A stretch of DNA of 64,000 bases from Bacteroidales bacterium. Lineage in GTDB: Bacteria; Bacteroidota; Bacteroidia; Bacteroidales; P3. Below the pieces are notes generated by a model, which saw only the letters and a program-made list of their open reading frames with translations, was not told the origin of the DNA and did no database searches. Below, piece by piece: positions 24,407 to 33,423 of the stretch; position 1 is the stretch's first letter, and each line of letters opens with the position of its first letter. The position numbers and the translations under genes are program-made. The DNA lies in contig JAFWOP010000053.1 of the NCBI GenBank assembly GCA_017545365.1, positions 1 through 64,000 on the forward strand, in the 5' to 3' direction.

Positions 24407-25681
24407 TCAACAAATCATACCTGCGCAGATGGTTTCGAACGAGGCTGGATCGATGAGTATCAGCGAACCGGTGGTGCGGTTGTCTTGATAGCTGTCGAAC
24501 ACCACAGGATTGGATGTGCGGATCGTGACGCAGGCGATATCGTTCATATTCAGCGTTGTGGCGCCTTCCTCTTTCTGCATTGTGTTGATGTTCAAACAAT
24601 AGTCGATGTTTTTGACGACAGCCATCGTCTCGGCGGTGGCGGTCTTCAGCAAGTAACGTGTTCCCAGCCTCAGCGGTTCAGGGTTCAGCCAACAGCACAT
24701 CATGGAAAGTGTCTGTTCGACTTTCATTTGTCTTCCCGATGGCGAAGCCATGATGTCTCCACGGCTGATGTCTATGTCATCCTCAAGCAGCAGCGATACA
24801 GATTGTGGGGCGTAAGCCTCTTCCAACGACTTTTCGGCTTGCATAATGGCTTTCACTTTCGACCTCAACCTCGAAGGATAGATCTCCACCTCGTCGCCTA
24901 CGCGCACTTTACCTTCGGTCATTCGACCGGCGTAAGCACGATAGTCAGGAAAACGATCTGATATGGGCCGTATTACGTATTGAACAGGGAACCTCATAGC
25001 CTGTTCGTCGCTTCCTGTTTTGTGGGAGATGGGCACCGTCTCGAGCAGATGCATCAATGTGCCGTCGGTATACCAAGGCATATGGGCAGACTCCTTCACC
25101 ACATTGTCGCCATGTTTGGCTGAGATGGGAATAAAACGCAGTTGTGAACGTATCGACATACTGTCGGCCATCGAAAGATAACAGGATTTAATCTCTTCAA
25201 AACAGCCTTGTTCAAAGTTGACAAGATCCATCTTGTTGACACATATAAATATATATGGAATACCCAACAACGATGCTATGCAGCTGTGACGGACTGTTTG
25301 CTCGACCACTCCGTTGCGGGCGTCGACAAGAATGAGAGCCAGGTCGGCAGTAGATGCGCCTGTCACCATATTGCGTGTATACTGTATATGCCCCGGCGTA
25401 TCGGCGATGATGAATTTACGCTTAGGTGTTGCGAAATAGCGATAAGCCACATCGATGGTGATGCCCTGTTCGCGCTCGGCACGCAGTCCATCGGTGAGAA
25501 GGGCGAGGTTCACCTCCTCGTTGCCTCGGTTTTCCGAAGCCAGCTTCACGGCTTCCAGTTGATCCTCGAAAATAGACTTGCTGTCATACAGCAGTCTGCC
25601 TATCAACGTGCTTTTACCATCGTCCACACTTCCCGCCGTGGTGAAGCGCAGCAGTTCCATATCCAAATATCCGTTATTCAT
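24407..25681 (-). CDS. cysN: Sulfate adenylyltransferase subunit 1 (GTPase)
   Basis: 424 residues from MNNGYLD. An EF-Tu-like GTPase that couples GTP hydrolysis to APS formation by CysD. G1 is GSVDDGKST, G3 DTPGH, G4 NKMD; domains 2 and 3 follow (about 220-424). An upstream in-frame ATG at 25756 lies inside cysD, so the ATG at 25681, 19 bases after the cysD stop, is preferred. There is no C-terminal APS kinase (CysC) fusion. Part of the porin-ABC-cysDNH run. Confidence 0.95.
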   Translation of the reverse strand: MNNGYLDMELLRFTTAGSVDDGKSTLIGRLLYDSKSIFEDQLEAVKLASENRGNEEVNLALLTDGLRAEREQGITIDVAYRYFATPKRKFIIADTPGHIQYTRNMVTGASTADLALILVDARNGVVEQTVRHSCIASLLGIPYIFICVNKMDLVNFEQGCFEEIKSCYLSMADSMSIRSQLRFIPISAKHGDNVVKESAHMPWYTDGTLMHLLETVPISHKTGSDEQAMRFPVQYVIRPISDRFPDYRAYAGRMTEGKVRVGDEVEIYPSRLRSKVKAIMQAEKSLEEAYAPQSVSLLLEDDIDISRGDIMASPSGRQMKVEQTLSMMCCWLNPEPLRLGTRYLLKTATAETMAVVKNIDYCLNINTMQKEEGATTLNMNDIACVTIRTSNPVVFDSYQDNRTTGSLILIDPASFETICAGMIC

Positions 25682-25700
25682 TGTCTGTTTCTTTCTTTTG

Positions 25701-26597
25701 TTAAAAATAGCCCTCTTTTTTGCGGTCTTCCATAGCCGTCTCGCTTCGTTTGTCATCTGCGCGGCCTCCTCGTTCGGTCACCCTCGTGGCTGCAATCTCG
25801 TCAATGATATCTTCCAGACTGTTTGCCTCGCTGACAGTAAGACCCGTACAGGTTATATCACCGATGGTGCGGCAACGGACCCGTTGTGTGACAACCTCCT
25901 CATCAGGACGCAACGACAGACAGGGCTCGGCGGCGAGCCACACGCCGTCACGCAGCACACATCTACGGGTATGTGTGAAATAGAGCGATGGCATCTCAAT
26001 CTTCTCAGCGTAGATGTATTGCCAAACATCCATTTCTGTCCAGTTGCTGATAGGGAACACGCGGAAATGTTCGCCCATGTTCTTCTTGCCGTTGAAGTTG
26101 TTCCACAATTCCGGACGTTGGTTTTTGGGGTTCCACTGCCCGAATTCGTCGCGATGCGAAAAGAAACGTTCCTTGGCTCTGGCCTTCTCTTCATCACGAC
26201 GGGCACCACCTATACAAGCATCGAACTTGTATTTCTCTATCGTATCCAGCAGTGTGGTGGTCTGCAACCGGTTGCGACTGGCATTGTAGCCTTTTTCCTC
26301 CTTCACCCTCCCGCTGTCGATGCTCTCTTGCACCGAACCGACTACCAAACGGGCTCCCAGCTTTTCCACCAGGCGGTCGCGGTAATCAATGGTCTCATCA
26401 AAGTTATGCCCCGTGTCGATATGGAGCAAAGGGAACGGCAGTTTGGCAGGATAGAAAGCCTTGTAAGCCAGATATGTAACCACTATGGAATCCTTGCCAC
26501 CGGAGAAAAGTATCACAGGATGCTCGAACTGTGCCGCCACTTCGCGCAGCACATATATCGACTCGGATTCCAGTTCTTTCAAATGATTAAGTTTCAT
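25701..26597 (-). CDS. cysD: Sulfate adenylyltransferase subunit 2
   Basis: 298 residues, the usual length. The PP-loop ATP pyrophosphatase motif ILFSGGKDSIV is at about 29-39; LHIDTGHNFDET, IGGARRDEEKARAKER and the C-terminal RTIGDITCTG segment are characteristic. Forms APS and pyrophosphate from ATP and sulfate with CysN. It follows the ABC transporter ATPase gene by 38 bases on the same strand. Confidence 0.96.
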   Translation of the reverse strand: MKLNHLKELESESIYVLREVAAQFEHPVILFSGGKDSIVVTYLAYKAFYPAKLPFPLLHIDTGHNFDETIDYRDRLVEKLGARLVVGSVQESIDSGRVKEEKGYNASRNRLQTTTLLDTIEKYKFDACIGGARRDEEKARAKERFFSHRDEFGQWNPKNQRPELWNNFNGKKNMGEHFRVFPISNWTEMDVWQYIYAEKIEMPSLYFTHTRRCVLRDGVWLAAEPCLSLRPDEEVVTQRVRCRTIGDITCTGLTVSEANSLEDIIDEIAATRVTERGGRADDKRSETAMEDRKKEGYF

Positions 26598-26635
26598 AAA
26601 GTCAAATAATTTCTCAAATTTATCTTACATATAAA

Positions 26636-27385
26636 TCAACTGAACGCTCCAGAAAGATATTTCTGGGTAAGTTCGTTTTGAGGGTTGTTGAACACTTCTG
26701 CGGCAGGGCCTGTCTCAATAATCTCGCCGAGATACATAAAGACAACGTTGTCTGCTATGCGGAGGGCCTGTCGAAGAGTATGGGTCACCATGATAATCGA
26801 GTACTTGTCCTTAAGTGACACAAAGAGGTCTTCGACTTTCTTGCTCGATATGGGGTCCAGGGCGCTGGTGGCCTCATCGGCAAGGATGTAATCCGGCTGC
26901 ACGGCCAACGACCGTGCCAGGCAGAGTCGCTGCTGCTGCCCTATCGACAGGCGTGCAGCAGGCGAACGCATGCGTCCTTTAATTTCGTCCATAATACCCA
27001 CGGCACGAAGGCTTTGGCGCACATGATAGACCAACTCCCTGCGTTTTTTGAACATACGGTTTATGCGGCAGCCGTATGCCACATTGTCGAAAATGGACAT
27101 CGGCAGCGGACACGGACGCTGGCTCACCAATCCTATTCTGCGGCGCAATTCGGTAACCTCAGCACCGCTGCTGATAATATCCGTTCCATCCACCAGGACT
27201 TGCCCTTCCAGACGCACCCCTTCGGTAGAATCGATAAGGCGGTTGAGCGTACGCAGCAATGTGCTTTTGCCGCAGCCCGACGGCCCTATGATGCACGTTA
27301 TCTGCCTCTCGGGAAATTGGAGGTCTATATCCTTCAAAATGTGGTTTTCACCTATATAAACATTCAGCTTTTTAGTCTCTATCAT
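26636..27385 (-). CDS. PstB-like ABC transporter ATPase
   Basis: 249 residues, the PstB length. Walker A is GPSGCGKST, the ABC signature LSIGQQQR, Walker B ILADEATSALD, with a switch His in MVTHTLRQA. Cytoplasmic ATPase of an anion importer with the two permeases upstream. By family it would be called phosphate transport ATPase; by context (followed 38 bases on by cysD, no phoU) it may serve sulfate. Substrate therefore left open. Confidence 0.93.
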   Translation of the reverse strand: MIETKKLNVYIGENHILKDIDLQFPERQITCIIGPSGCGKSTLLRTLNRLIDSTEGVRLEGQVLVDGTDIISSGAEVTELRRRIGLVSQRPCPLPMSIFDNVAYGCRINRMFKKRRELVYHVRQSLRAVGIMDEIKGRMRSPAARLSIGQQQRLCLARSLAVQPDYILADEATSALDPISSKKVEDLFVSLKDKYSIIMVTHTLRQALRIADNVVFMYLGEIIETGPAAEVFNNPQNELTQKYLSGAFS

Positions 27386-27457
27386 ATTGAATTAAGTAAT
27401 TATTAGATTACAACAGTAACATCATACGCACAAATTTTCGGCTAAAATGTATTCCCG

Positions 27458-28312
27458 TCAGACCTTGTGCCTCGAAAAATGCGATGTAATAAACCGACCT
27501 GCTATACTTATCAATAGAACAATGATTGTCAGTACAAGTGCTGCGGCGTATGCGCGGTCGACGACTTCCGGAATAGGGCTGCTGAGTTGGAAGAAGACCG
27601 CCAGAGGCAATGTCGCTGCGGGTTGAGAGAGCGATGTCGGAATGCTGTCGGTATAGCCTGCTGTGAACATCACACTGGCCGCGTCACCAATGGCTCGCCC
27701 GACTGAAAGTAAGGTGGCAGTGGCTATGCCGGGTGCAATCTGGCGAACCACAACCTTGAGTGTCTCCCAACGTGTTGCACCCAACGACAGACAGGCATCG
27801 AGGATTCCTCGCGGGAAATTGCGCGACGCCTCGTCCATTGTGCGCACAAAAATCGGTATGATCAACAGGGTGATGACGATGATACCACCCAGCAACGAAG
27901 TTCTGAGGCCAAACCAAATCATCAACGTGAAGCCGAAAGCGCCATAGACAATGCTGGGCACCCCGAAGAGGACATCGAAAGCAAGCCTCACAACGTATGC
28001 CAGCCGCGACTCCTTGTGCAAATAGACGTTGAGGAACAGCACTACTGGTATCGACACTAATAGGCCTAGCACCGTCGACGCCCCTACAATCATGAGCGAA
28101 CCCACTATGGCATTCAGGAAACCGCCTTCCTTGCCAATATAGAAGCCTCCTCCGGGCAACTTGCTGACCATATCCCAGCTCATAGCCTTGGCACCCTTCG
28201 AAAACACTGTCCATACCACACTCACCACCAGCACAACAACTATTGCCATCGACAGCCACATAAACAGTTTGGCAACGTTTTCCTTGATTTTTTTATTACG
28301 TGATACTTTCAT
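27458..28312 (-). CDS. PstA-like ABC transporter permease
   Basis: 284 residues with six predicted transmembrane helices. The BPD_transp_1 coupling segment is EASRNFPRGILDACLSLGATRWET, given here by its ends EASRNF and GATRWET. The order S-C-A-B is that of Pst transporters. Substrate phosphate by family, sulfate by operon context; see the permease and binding-protein neighbours. Confidence 0.92.
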   Translation of the reverse strand: MKVSRNKKIKENVAKLFMWLSMAIVVVLVVSVVWTVFSKGAKAMSWDMVSKLPGGGFYIGKEGGFLNAIVGSLMIVGASTVLGLLVSIPVVLFLNVYLHKESRLAYVVRLAFDVLFGVPSIVYGAFGFTLMIWFGLRTSLLGGIIVITLLIIPIFVRTMDEASRNFPRGILDACLSLGATRWETLKVVVRQIAPGIATATLLSVGRAIGDAASVMFTAGYTDSIPTSLSQPAATLPLAVFFQLSSPIPEVVDRAYAAALVLTIIVLLISIAGRFITSHFSRHKV

Positions 28313-28351
28313 TTGCTATATGATGAAAAATTACTGCGAATCATAACCAAT

Positions 28352-29242
28352 CTACTCGTTTTGTTTCTCTATCCGGTATAGCACTACGCGCGACACAAGA
28401 TTAAAAATCAAAACCACTGCGAACAACATCAGCGCAGCGAACATCAGCGCCGATTCGTAAAGCGGTATCGACAGCATCTCGCCATAATTGTTGGCAATCA
28501 AGGCTGGAATAGGATAACAGGCATCCAACAACCCATGAGGCAAACCCACCACACAACCACACACCATCAATACTGCTATCGTCTCGCCCATGGCGCGCGA
28601 CACTGCCAACACACTCGAGGCCAAAATACCCGCCAATGATTTTCTCATCACCACTCGAAGTGCCGTCTGCCAACGTGTTGCACCCAAAGAGAGAGAAGCT
28701 TCGCGCAGTTCCACAGGCACAGAAGAGAAAACCTCAATAAACAGGCTAACCAACAGTGGCACAACCATCACACTGAGCACAATACCGGCAGCAAGGACCG
28801 TATAGCCTGTCGAGAAATCCACAAAGTGCGGAGCCACACTCTTCGATATCCACGGCACTATCACCAGAACACCCCACACACCATAGATTACCGACGGCAG
28901 TGCTGCCAGAATATCCAGCACCGGAAACACGAATTTCTTGATGATCGGCCGCGCATATTCGGTGAGGAACACCGCCGTGAGAAGCGATATAGGCAACGCA
29001 ATAGTAATGGAAAGCAATGTCACCCATACCGTACCCATCAGAAATGGCAAGAAACCGAATCTGCCTTTGAGTGGTTTCCATTCCGAACTGAACAGGAGTG
29101 TCCACAGAGATTCAGATTCAAGAACAGGTTTCGACTTAAGGTACAGCCCAATGGCGATGTCCGCCACCATAACGATAGACAACAATGTCAAAACCAACAT
29201 GATGTCTCTCGCTGTCCGATCCTTCAGTATTCTGATGTTCAT
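28352..29242 (-). CDS. PstC-like ABC transporter permease
   Basis: 296 residues with six transmembrane helices; N-terminal cytoplasmic segment then TM1 (IMLVLTLLSIVMVADIAIGL). The coupling loop contains ELREASLSLGATRWQT. Its start overlaps the stop of the binding-protein gene by 4 bases. Pairs with the PstA-like permease 39 bases downstream. Confidence 0.92.
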   Translation of the reverse strand: MNIRILKDRTARDIMLVLTLLSIVMVADIAIGLYLKSKPVLESESLWTLLFSSEWKPLKGRFGFLPFLMGTVWVTLLSITIALPISLLTAVFLTEYARPIIKKFVFPVLDILAALPSVIYGVWGVLVIVPWISKSVAPHFVDFSTGYTVLAAGIVLSVMVVPLLVSLFIEVFSSVPVELREASLSLGATRWQTALRVVMRKSLAGILASSVLAVSRAMGETIAVLMVCGCVVGLPHGLLDACYPIPALIANNYGEMLSIPLYESALMFAALMLFAVVLIFNLVSRVVLYRIEKQNE

Positions 29243-30210
29243 TTCCTTATCTTTTCAAGGCCTTGTTGTATCTTTTCTTCGCTCATACTGATATAGCCGG
29301 CAGGAATATTATGTTTCTGCCCATCGCCCAACACAAACTCAAGAAATTCTTTTACAACAGGGTTTTGCGGTACACCGTGACAGACCAGATAGAGGTCGCG
29401 CGCCGGAGGTGAAGGGTATTTGCCTTCAGCAACAGCGGCAATGAAGTCGTCTTTGGTGTCATAGAAGTATTCTTGCGCTTCAATCTCACCGCTGTTGTCA
29501 CCATCCACAGGCATCACCAGCAGTCCGGGATTGGGTTTGCGGCTCTTCTCGTCGTATGCGTAACCGATGTTGTTAAAGCCGATGGCTAGTTTATCGCCTT
29601 GAACTGCCGACGCCAAGCCCGGATCGCCAAAGACAGCGGTCCCCAACAGGTCTTCCTGCTTGCGTTCCATCCAAAGGGCAAAAGTTTCGGCTGCACCACA
29701 GGCATCGGAACGCGTGTACACATGTATGGGTGTTTTGTCGTTGGTCCCCAACACTTGTCCCCAGGTTGTATACTGGCCTGTAATCCATATCTTTGTAGCT
29801 GTCTCTTTCGAGAAGCCTTTCTTCATCAGCTCTTTGGCGTAGGGGTTGTCAGCGTTGAAAGTGATGACGACAGCATCTTTAGCCGTGGCAATAGGGAGTG
29901 CACCCTTTTGTAATTCAGCGTCGTACACTTCACGTGACACCATACCGAGGTCCACTACATCTGCCAGGACGTCTGTCATACCTTTGCCGGCACCACCTGC
30001 CGAAAGGTCAATCCGTATCTTGGGATGAATCATTTGGAACTCCTCGGCCCACTTCACTGCCAGAGGATAGAGGGCGAAAGCGCCTGAGATTGAAATGCTG
30101 CCCTTCAGTTCGTCACCGTCGTTGGAGGCAGCGGTGCCATTGCCGGCACACGACACTGTCATGGCAACTATGGCCGACAGTAACGTACATAGTAAAATTT
30201 TTGTTTTCAT
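29239..30210 (-). CDS. PstS-like anion-binding lipoprotein
   Basis: 323 residues; the lipoprotein signal ends at C21 (MTVSC). Type II periplasmic binding fold of the PstS family, starting SISGAFALYPLAVKW, then VVDLGMVSREV. The oxyanion loop usually reading RxDGSGT in PstS is RSDACGAA here: R167 and D169 are kept, but the positions of E. coli S139 and T141 become C171 and A173. Loss of two phosphate-binding hydroxyls, plus the operon with cysDNH, suggests a different oxyanion, probably sulfate. Outer-membrane or periplasmic location cannot be told. Confidence 0.88.
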   Translation of the reverse strand: MKTKILLCTLLSAIVAMTVSCAGNGTAASNDGDELKGSISISGAFALYPLAVKWAEEFQMIHPKIRIDLSAGGAGKGMTDVLADVVDLGMVSREVYDAELQKGALPIATAKDAVVITFNADNPYAKELMKKGFSKETATKIWITGQYTTWGQVLGTNDKTPIHVYTRSDACGAAETFALWMERKQEDLLGTAVFGDPGLASAVQGDKLAIGFNNIGYAYDEKSRKPNPGLLVMPVDGDNSGEIEAQEYFYDTKDDFIAAVAEGKYPSPPARDLYLVCHGVPQNPVVKEFLEFVLGDGQKHNIPAGYISMSEEKIQQGLEKIRK

Positions 30211-30270
30211 TATTATATTATTATAAGGTTAAACGTTGATATGTTTTCTCTCTTCCGTGTCTCTCGGTGG

Positions 30271-31371
30271 TCAAAACTTCACTGTCGTCATTGCAGTTAG
30301 GCAATGGTCAAAGTTGGATGTGAGCTCGTCTTGGTGTATTCTATAGGCCAGCTGAAAGCGCAGACATTTCTGCGGCCAGCATTCCACACCTGCCCAATAG
30401 TACGTCTTCGAGGTGCCATCAGCGGCGTCTCTGGCGTAGTAGTCCCAACGCAGGATGGGTCTAATCTTTGGAACAAACTGTCCATCAGTCGTTTTCTCCA
30501 TATCGAACCAACGGCTTAAGGTTATGTAACAACCTTGTGATTCAAGATTGTCGAGGAGGTAGCTGTTGGTGATTTCATCCAGCAAGTCCAGGCCTGTCCT
30601 ACCCCATAGGTATTCTCCCCTCAGCATGATTCGTCCGTCGGCATATTGCGCTCCGACAGCGTAACGCTTTCTCTCACCCTTGGTCTCCCCTGCCGTTGTG
30701 GCATTGGGCAGAATATAGTTGCCCCAATAAACCGAAGCCGAGAGGGTTAAGTGCTGCACATAAGGCGTGATGGACAACCTTCCGGACAAATCTTTACCCC
30801 ACCGTGTCGGTGCGACGTTGATTCCGCCACCGCCAAAGAGACCTATTTCATATTTGACGATGGAAGTTTCGACACCTTTGATTTCGTCCGAGAAGAGCGT
30901 TCCGCTCAGCATCAGTCCAATGTCGCGTCCATTGGCATAGCTGGCAATTCCGGTAACATCTTTGTAACCCGACAATGCACTGATGACTTGTGCGTTATCT
31001 GTCAATTCAAGATTCAGAGGCGAAAGGATGTTCTCGAGTGAAAAGGGTATTTTGAACTGTCCCATTTGCAGTGCCATGGCCTTATTGAAACGCATACGGA
31101 CGTATGCATCAATAAGTTTTGGAGCGGAAGACATATCGGCTTGCAGACGGAAGTCGACCTGTTTCGACAAGTTGCCTTTCACGTCCAGACGCGCACGTCG
31201 TACCTGAAACGAGCCATTCGCCTCATCATTGATATTGAGACGATACTGGCCGTCAATCCATCCACCAACAATAATTATGTTGGCATTATTTGATGTCGAT
31301 TCCTGTGCAGACATCTCCACCTGCCCAATAAGGAACAAAACAATCGCCAAAACGATAAAGTTTGATTTCAT
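30271..31371 (-). CDS. OprP/OprO-like outer-membrane porin
   Basis: 366 residues with a signal peptide (about 1-22, ending MSAQ). Alternating amphipathic strands and the segments FQVRRARLDVKG, FRLQADMSSAPKLIDAYVRM and GQFKIPFSLEN match the phosphate-selective porin O/P family; the last residue is Phe, the barrel-assembly signal. It opens the operon (60 bases before the binding-protein gene) and would give the anion entry into the periplasm. Selectivity is not readable from sequence. Confidence 0.9.
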   Translation of the reverse strand: MKSNFIVLAIVLFLIGQVEMSAQESTSNNANIIIVGGWIDGQYRLNINDEANGSFQVRRARLDVKGNLSKQVDFRLQADMSSAPKLIDAYVRMRFNKAMALQMGQFKIPFSLENILSPLNLELTDNAQVISALSGYKDVTGIASYANGRDIGLMLSGTLFSDEIKGVETSIVKYEIGLFGGGGINVAPTRWGKDLSGRLSITPYVQHLTLSASVYWGNYILPNATTAGETKGERKRYAVGAQYADGRIMLRGEYLWGRTGLDLLDEITNSYLLDNLESQGCYITLSRWFDMEKTTDGQFVPKIRPILRWDYYARDAADGTSKTYYWAGVECWPQKCLRFQLAYRIHQDELTSNFDHCLTAMTTVKF

Positions 31372-31393
31372 ATATATTCATGATATTTTTCCG

Positions 31394-31401
31394 CAAAAAT
31401 A
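31394..31401 (-). promoter_or_regulatory. -7 promoter box for the porin-ABC-cys operon
   Basis: TATTTTTG on the minus strand, 22 bases before the porin ATG. No TTG at 19-21 bases upstream; an activator may be needed. Confidence 0.6.
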
Positions 31402-31681
31402 GTATTTTCCCACGACAGATACTGTCAAAAAAACTCAAAACAATGTAAGAATACGACGCCATCGGTTAAAAATACAGACATGGGCATTGTAGCATATCCC
31501 ACTTTTCCGACGAGACATTCATTTGATTTTGAAAACACTTATATCTGTATGATTTATGTCAGAAAAAACTCGGCTTATTATAGAGCCAAAAGAAACGAAT
31601 TTTGTCTAAAAAAGGAGTAAAAAAACAACATACTGCTCGAATCCTTACACATTCGGGTTATTATTTTTCCAACATTTTTTT

Positions 31682-31689
31682 TATTTTTG
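31682..31689 (+). promoter_or_regulatory. -7 promoter box for the AraC-family gene
   Basis: TATTTTTG; the predicted transcript starts near 31697, so the ATG at 31734, not the frame start at 31602, is the likely initiation codon. Confidence 0.65.
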
Positions 31690-31733
31690 CACTCCCAAAG
31701 AGACTTGTCTCGTTAACGAATATCATTATTTAT

Positions 31734-32258
31734 ATGGTTTTGACATTATCACTCATAGCTAATCTTGTCCTGCTGTTTCTCTACATCCGCATTCGGCAAT
31801 CGTATCACCTTCTGATGAAGAAAAACCTCCAGAAAGAAAAGTCCGAGGATTTGCTGGTCGAGCAAGTGGCATTCGACACGGCTAAATACGAGAACAACAA
31901 GGAACAGCAGCTATTGCAGAAGCTCAAAGAGCTTATGGAACAGCAACATCTGTATCTTGATGCAGAACTGAATATCCAAAAGCTGGCTAAAGCGGCGGGG
32001 ACCAACAAAAACACCCTGTCGCATATCATCAACAAGTGTCTCAACCAAAATTTCGCCTCCTTCCTTAACCGCTACCGCGTCCGCGAAGCCATCCTCCTTC
32101 TTGAAGATCCCCGCTACAGAAGCTACAAAATCGAGGCAATAGGAGAAATGTGTGGCTTCAGCAACCGCCAGGCTTTCCATTCCGCATTCAAGAAAGAAAT
32201 GGGTATCACACCTACGCACTTCCGCAACATAAGCAAAAAAACCGACCAGCCCATGTGA
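31734..32258 (+). CDS. Membrane-anchored AraC-family regulator
   Basis: 174 residues from MVLTLSL. One N-terminal transmembrane helix (VLTLSLIANLVLLFLYI) is followed by a coiled-coil linker (about 35-75) and a C-terminal AraC double helix-turn-helix (about 80-170): LNIQKLAKAAGTNKNTLSH and IEAIGEMCGFSNRQAFHSAFK. This architecture without TPRs is a short form of the Bacteroidota TPR-TM-HTH regulators. Divergent from the porin-ABC-cys operon, which it may control; that is inference from position. Confidence 0.88.
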   Translation: MVLTLSLIANLVLLFLYIRIRQSYHLLMKKNLQKEKSEDLLVEQVAFDTAKYENNKEQQLLQKLKELMEQQHLYLDAELNIQKLAKAAGTNKNTLSHIINKCLNQNFASFLNRYRVREAILLLEDPRYRSYKIEAIGEMCGFSNRQAFHSAFKKEMGITPTHFRNISKKTDQPM

Positions 32259-32287
32259 TATTTGGGAAAGGTCCGGCCCACAAATTA

Positions 32288-32323
32288 TTGCAAAGATACA
32301 AATATTTTGTCGTATCTTTGCAA
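32288..32323. promoter_or_regulatory. Back-to-back palindromic promoter pair
   Basis: A perfect 12-bp inverted repeat, TTGCAAAGATAC and GTATCTTTGCAA, separated by 12 bases. Each half contains a TATCTTTG -7 box facing outward (minus 32291-32298, plus 32313-32320), and the TTG of each half lies 22 bases from the other's box. No gene of either strand starts nearby. Confidence 0.5.
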
Positions 32324-32546
32324 AAAATTTAGTTATGCGAAAAATCGGTCTCGGTTGAGAAAAAACAGGTCTCAGATTTTGCACATTTTCCATCTACCCA
32401 TCTCCACCTTATACAGACACCTCTTTGATGGATGGTGGTTATGGATATATGTAAGATTGTCAGTAAGTTTATGCAAGCATTGGACTCCCTTTCATCCCAA
32501 TACATCCTGAGAAACCAGAGTTCAGAGAGTGGGAGACTCCATAAAG

Positions 32547-32587
32547 CAGAAAACACCGACAATCTTTTTGATTATCAGTGTTTTTCA
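32547..32587 (-). terminator. Terminator downstream of tmRNA
   Basis: On the minus strand a 14-bp stem with two G-U pairs (AAACACTGATAATC / GATTGTCGGTGTTT) is followed by a T-rich tract. A smaller GGAGAA/TTCTCC hairpin lies between it and the tmRNA end (32588-32606). Confidence 0.65.
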
Positions 32588-32609
32588 AAGGAGAAGTTCG
32601 TTCTCCAAG

Positions 32610-33002
32610 TGGAGCTGGAGGGAGTCGAACCCTCGTCCAAACAAGTGACAGATGTGCTTTCTACATGCTTATTCCGTGGTTGATTGTCGGGACTGCTCTG
32701 GACGCGGACACCCAAGGCAGCCCTTAGCCTCTAAAGCTTCATCGGCGGCGCGAGGCAGACCTCCGACTATCCCGTTCTCATGAGCACCTCCGGGTCACCG
32801 ACCGACGGGCTGGGTCGGTGGGAGATGTCTTGTCCCCGCAACTTTTGCGGGGATTAAGCCAGTAACCTACTGTACTTCGGTTAGGCAGCAAGAGCGTAGT
32901 TATTTTCGCCAATTATCTTTCTGCATCGGTTTTCAAGGCTGCTGATGCGTGAGCCTGCATGCTTACAAATCCCCCTCCTTGCTGTCAAAACCGGTCAGCC
33001 CC
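32610..33002 (-). ncRNA. ssrA: Transfer-messenger RNA (tmRNA)
   Basis: Minus strand, about 393 bases. The 5' end GGGGCTGACC pairs with the 3' end CAGCTCC-A to form the tRNA-like acceptor, and GAGGG-TTCGACT-CCCTC is the T arm. The proteolysis tag is encoded at 32881-32910: GGC GAA AAT AAC TAC GCT CTT GCT GCC TAA, that is GENNYALAA, the Bacteroidota type. GC-rich pseudoknot arms (GGGG..., CCGACC/GGTCGG) follow. Rescues stalled ribosomes with SmpB. CCA is not encoded. Confidence 0.96.
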
Positions 33003-33072
33003 GTTTTCAAGTAAGAAGTAAGAATTATGAACTATGAAGTTTTATATTCAAACTCTCGTACTATGCTTGCAC

Positions 33073-33099
33073 AAAAAAAGCCCTCATGAGTGAGGGCTT
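33073..33099 (-). terminator. Terminator of tRNA-Asp
   Basis: On the minus strand AAGCCCTCA / TGAGGGCTT with a CTCA loop, followed by seven Ts; 9 bases after the tRNA. Confidence 0.85.
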
Positions 33100-33107
33100 C
33101 CTTTGTT

Positions 33108-33185
33108 TGGCGGTCTGGACGAGACTCGAACTCGCGACCCCATGCGTGACAGGCATGTATTCTAACCAAACTGAACTACCAGACC
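33108..33185 (-). tRNA. tRNA-Asp(GTC)
   Basis: Minus-strand cloverleaf with acceptor GGTCTGG/CCAGACC, anticodon loop CTGTCAC between CATGC and GCATG (anticodon GTC), T arm GCGAG-TTCGAGT-CTCGT, discriminator G and encoded CCA. Confidence 0.95.
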
Positions 33186-33231
33186 GTTTGCATCATGATT
33201 TTAAAGACCTCTTTTTTCTCAAATGCGGGTG

Positions 33232-33239
33232 CAAAAGTA
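33232..33239 (-). promoter_or_regulatory. -7 promoter box for tRNA-Asp
   Basis: TACTTTTG on the minus strand, inside a GTCGTACTTTTGCACCCGC block that recurs upstream of tRNA-Glu. Confidence 0.7.
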
Positions 33240-33423
33240 CGACTTTTTTTTCAATCAGCAAAGAAAAAAATGCATTATTCTTTATCAGCTTTCTCTCTTT
33301 CATTGACTATCTGCATATTGCAAATTAAAAATAATTTGCTCAAGCATTATTCCACGGGCGTAAAAACGAGCATTCGGGAGTCCTTTTTCCTATTTTTTGG
33401 GTGTTGCATGTGATACCTTTTGC

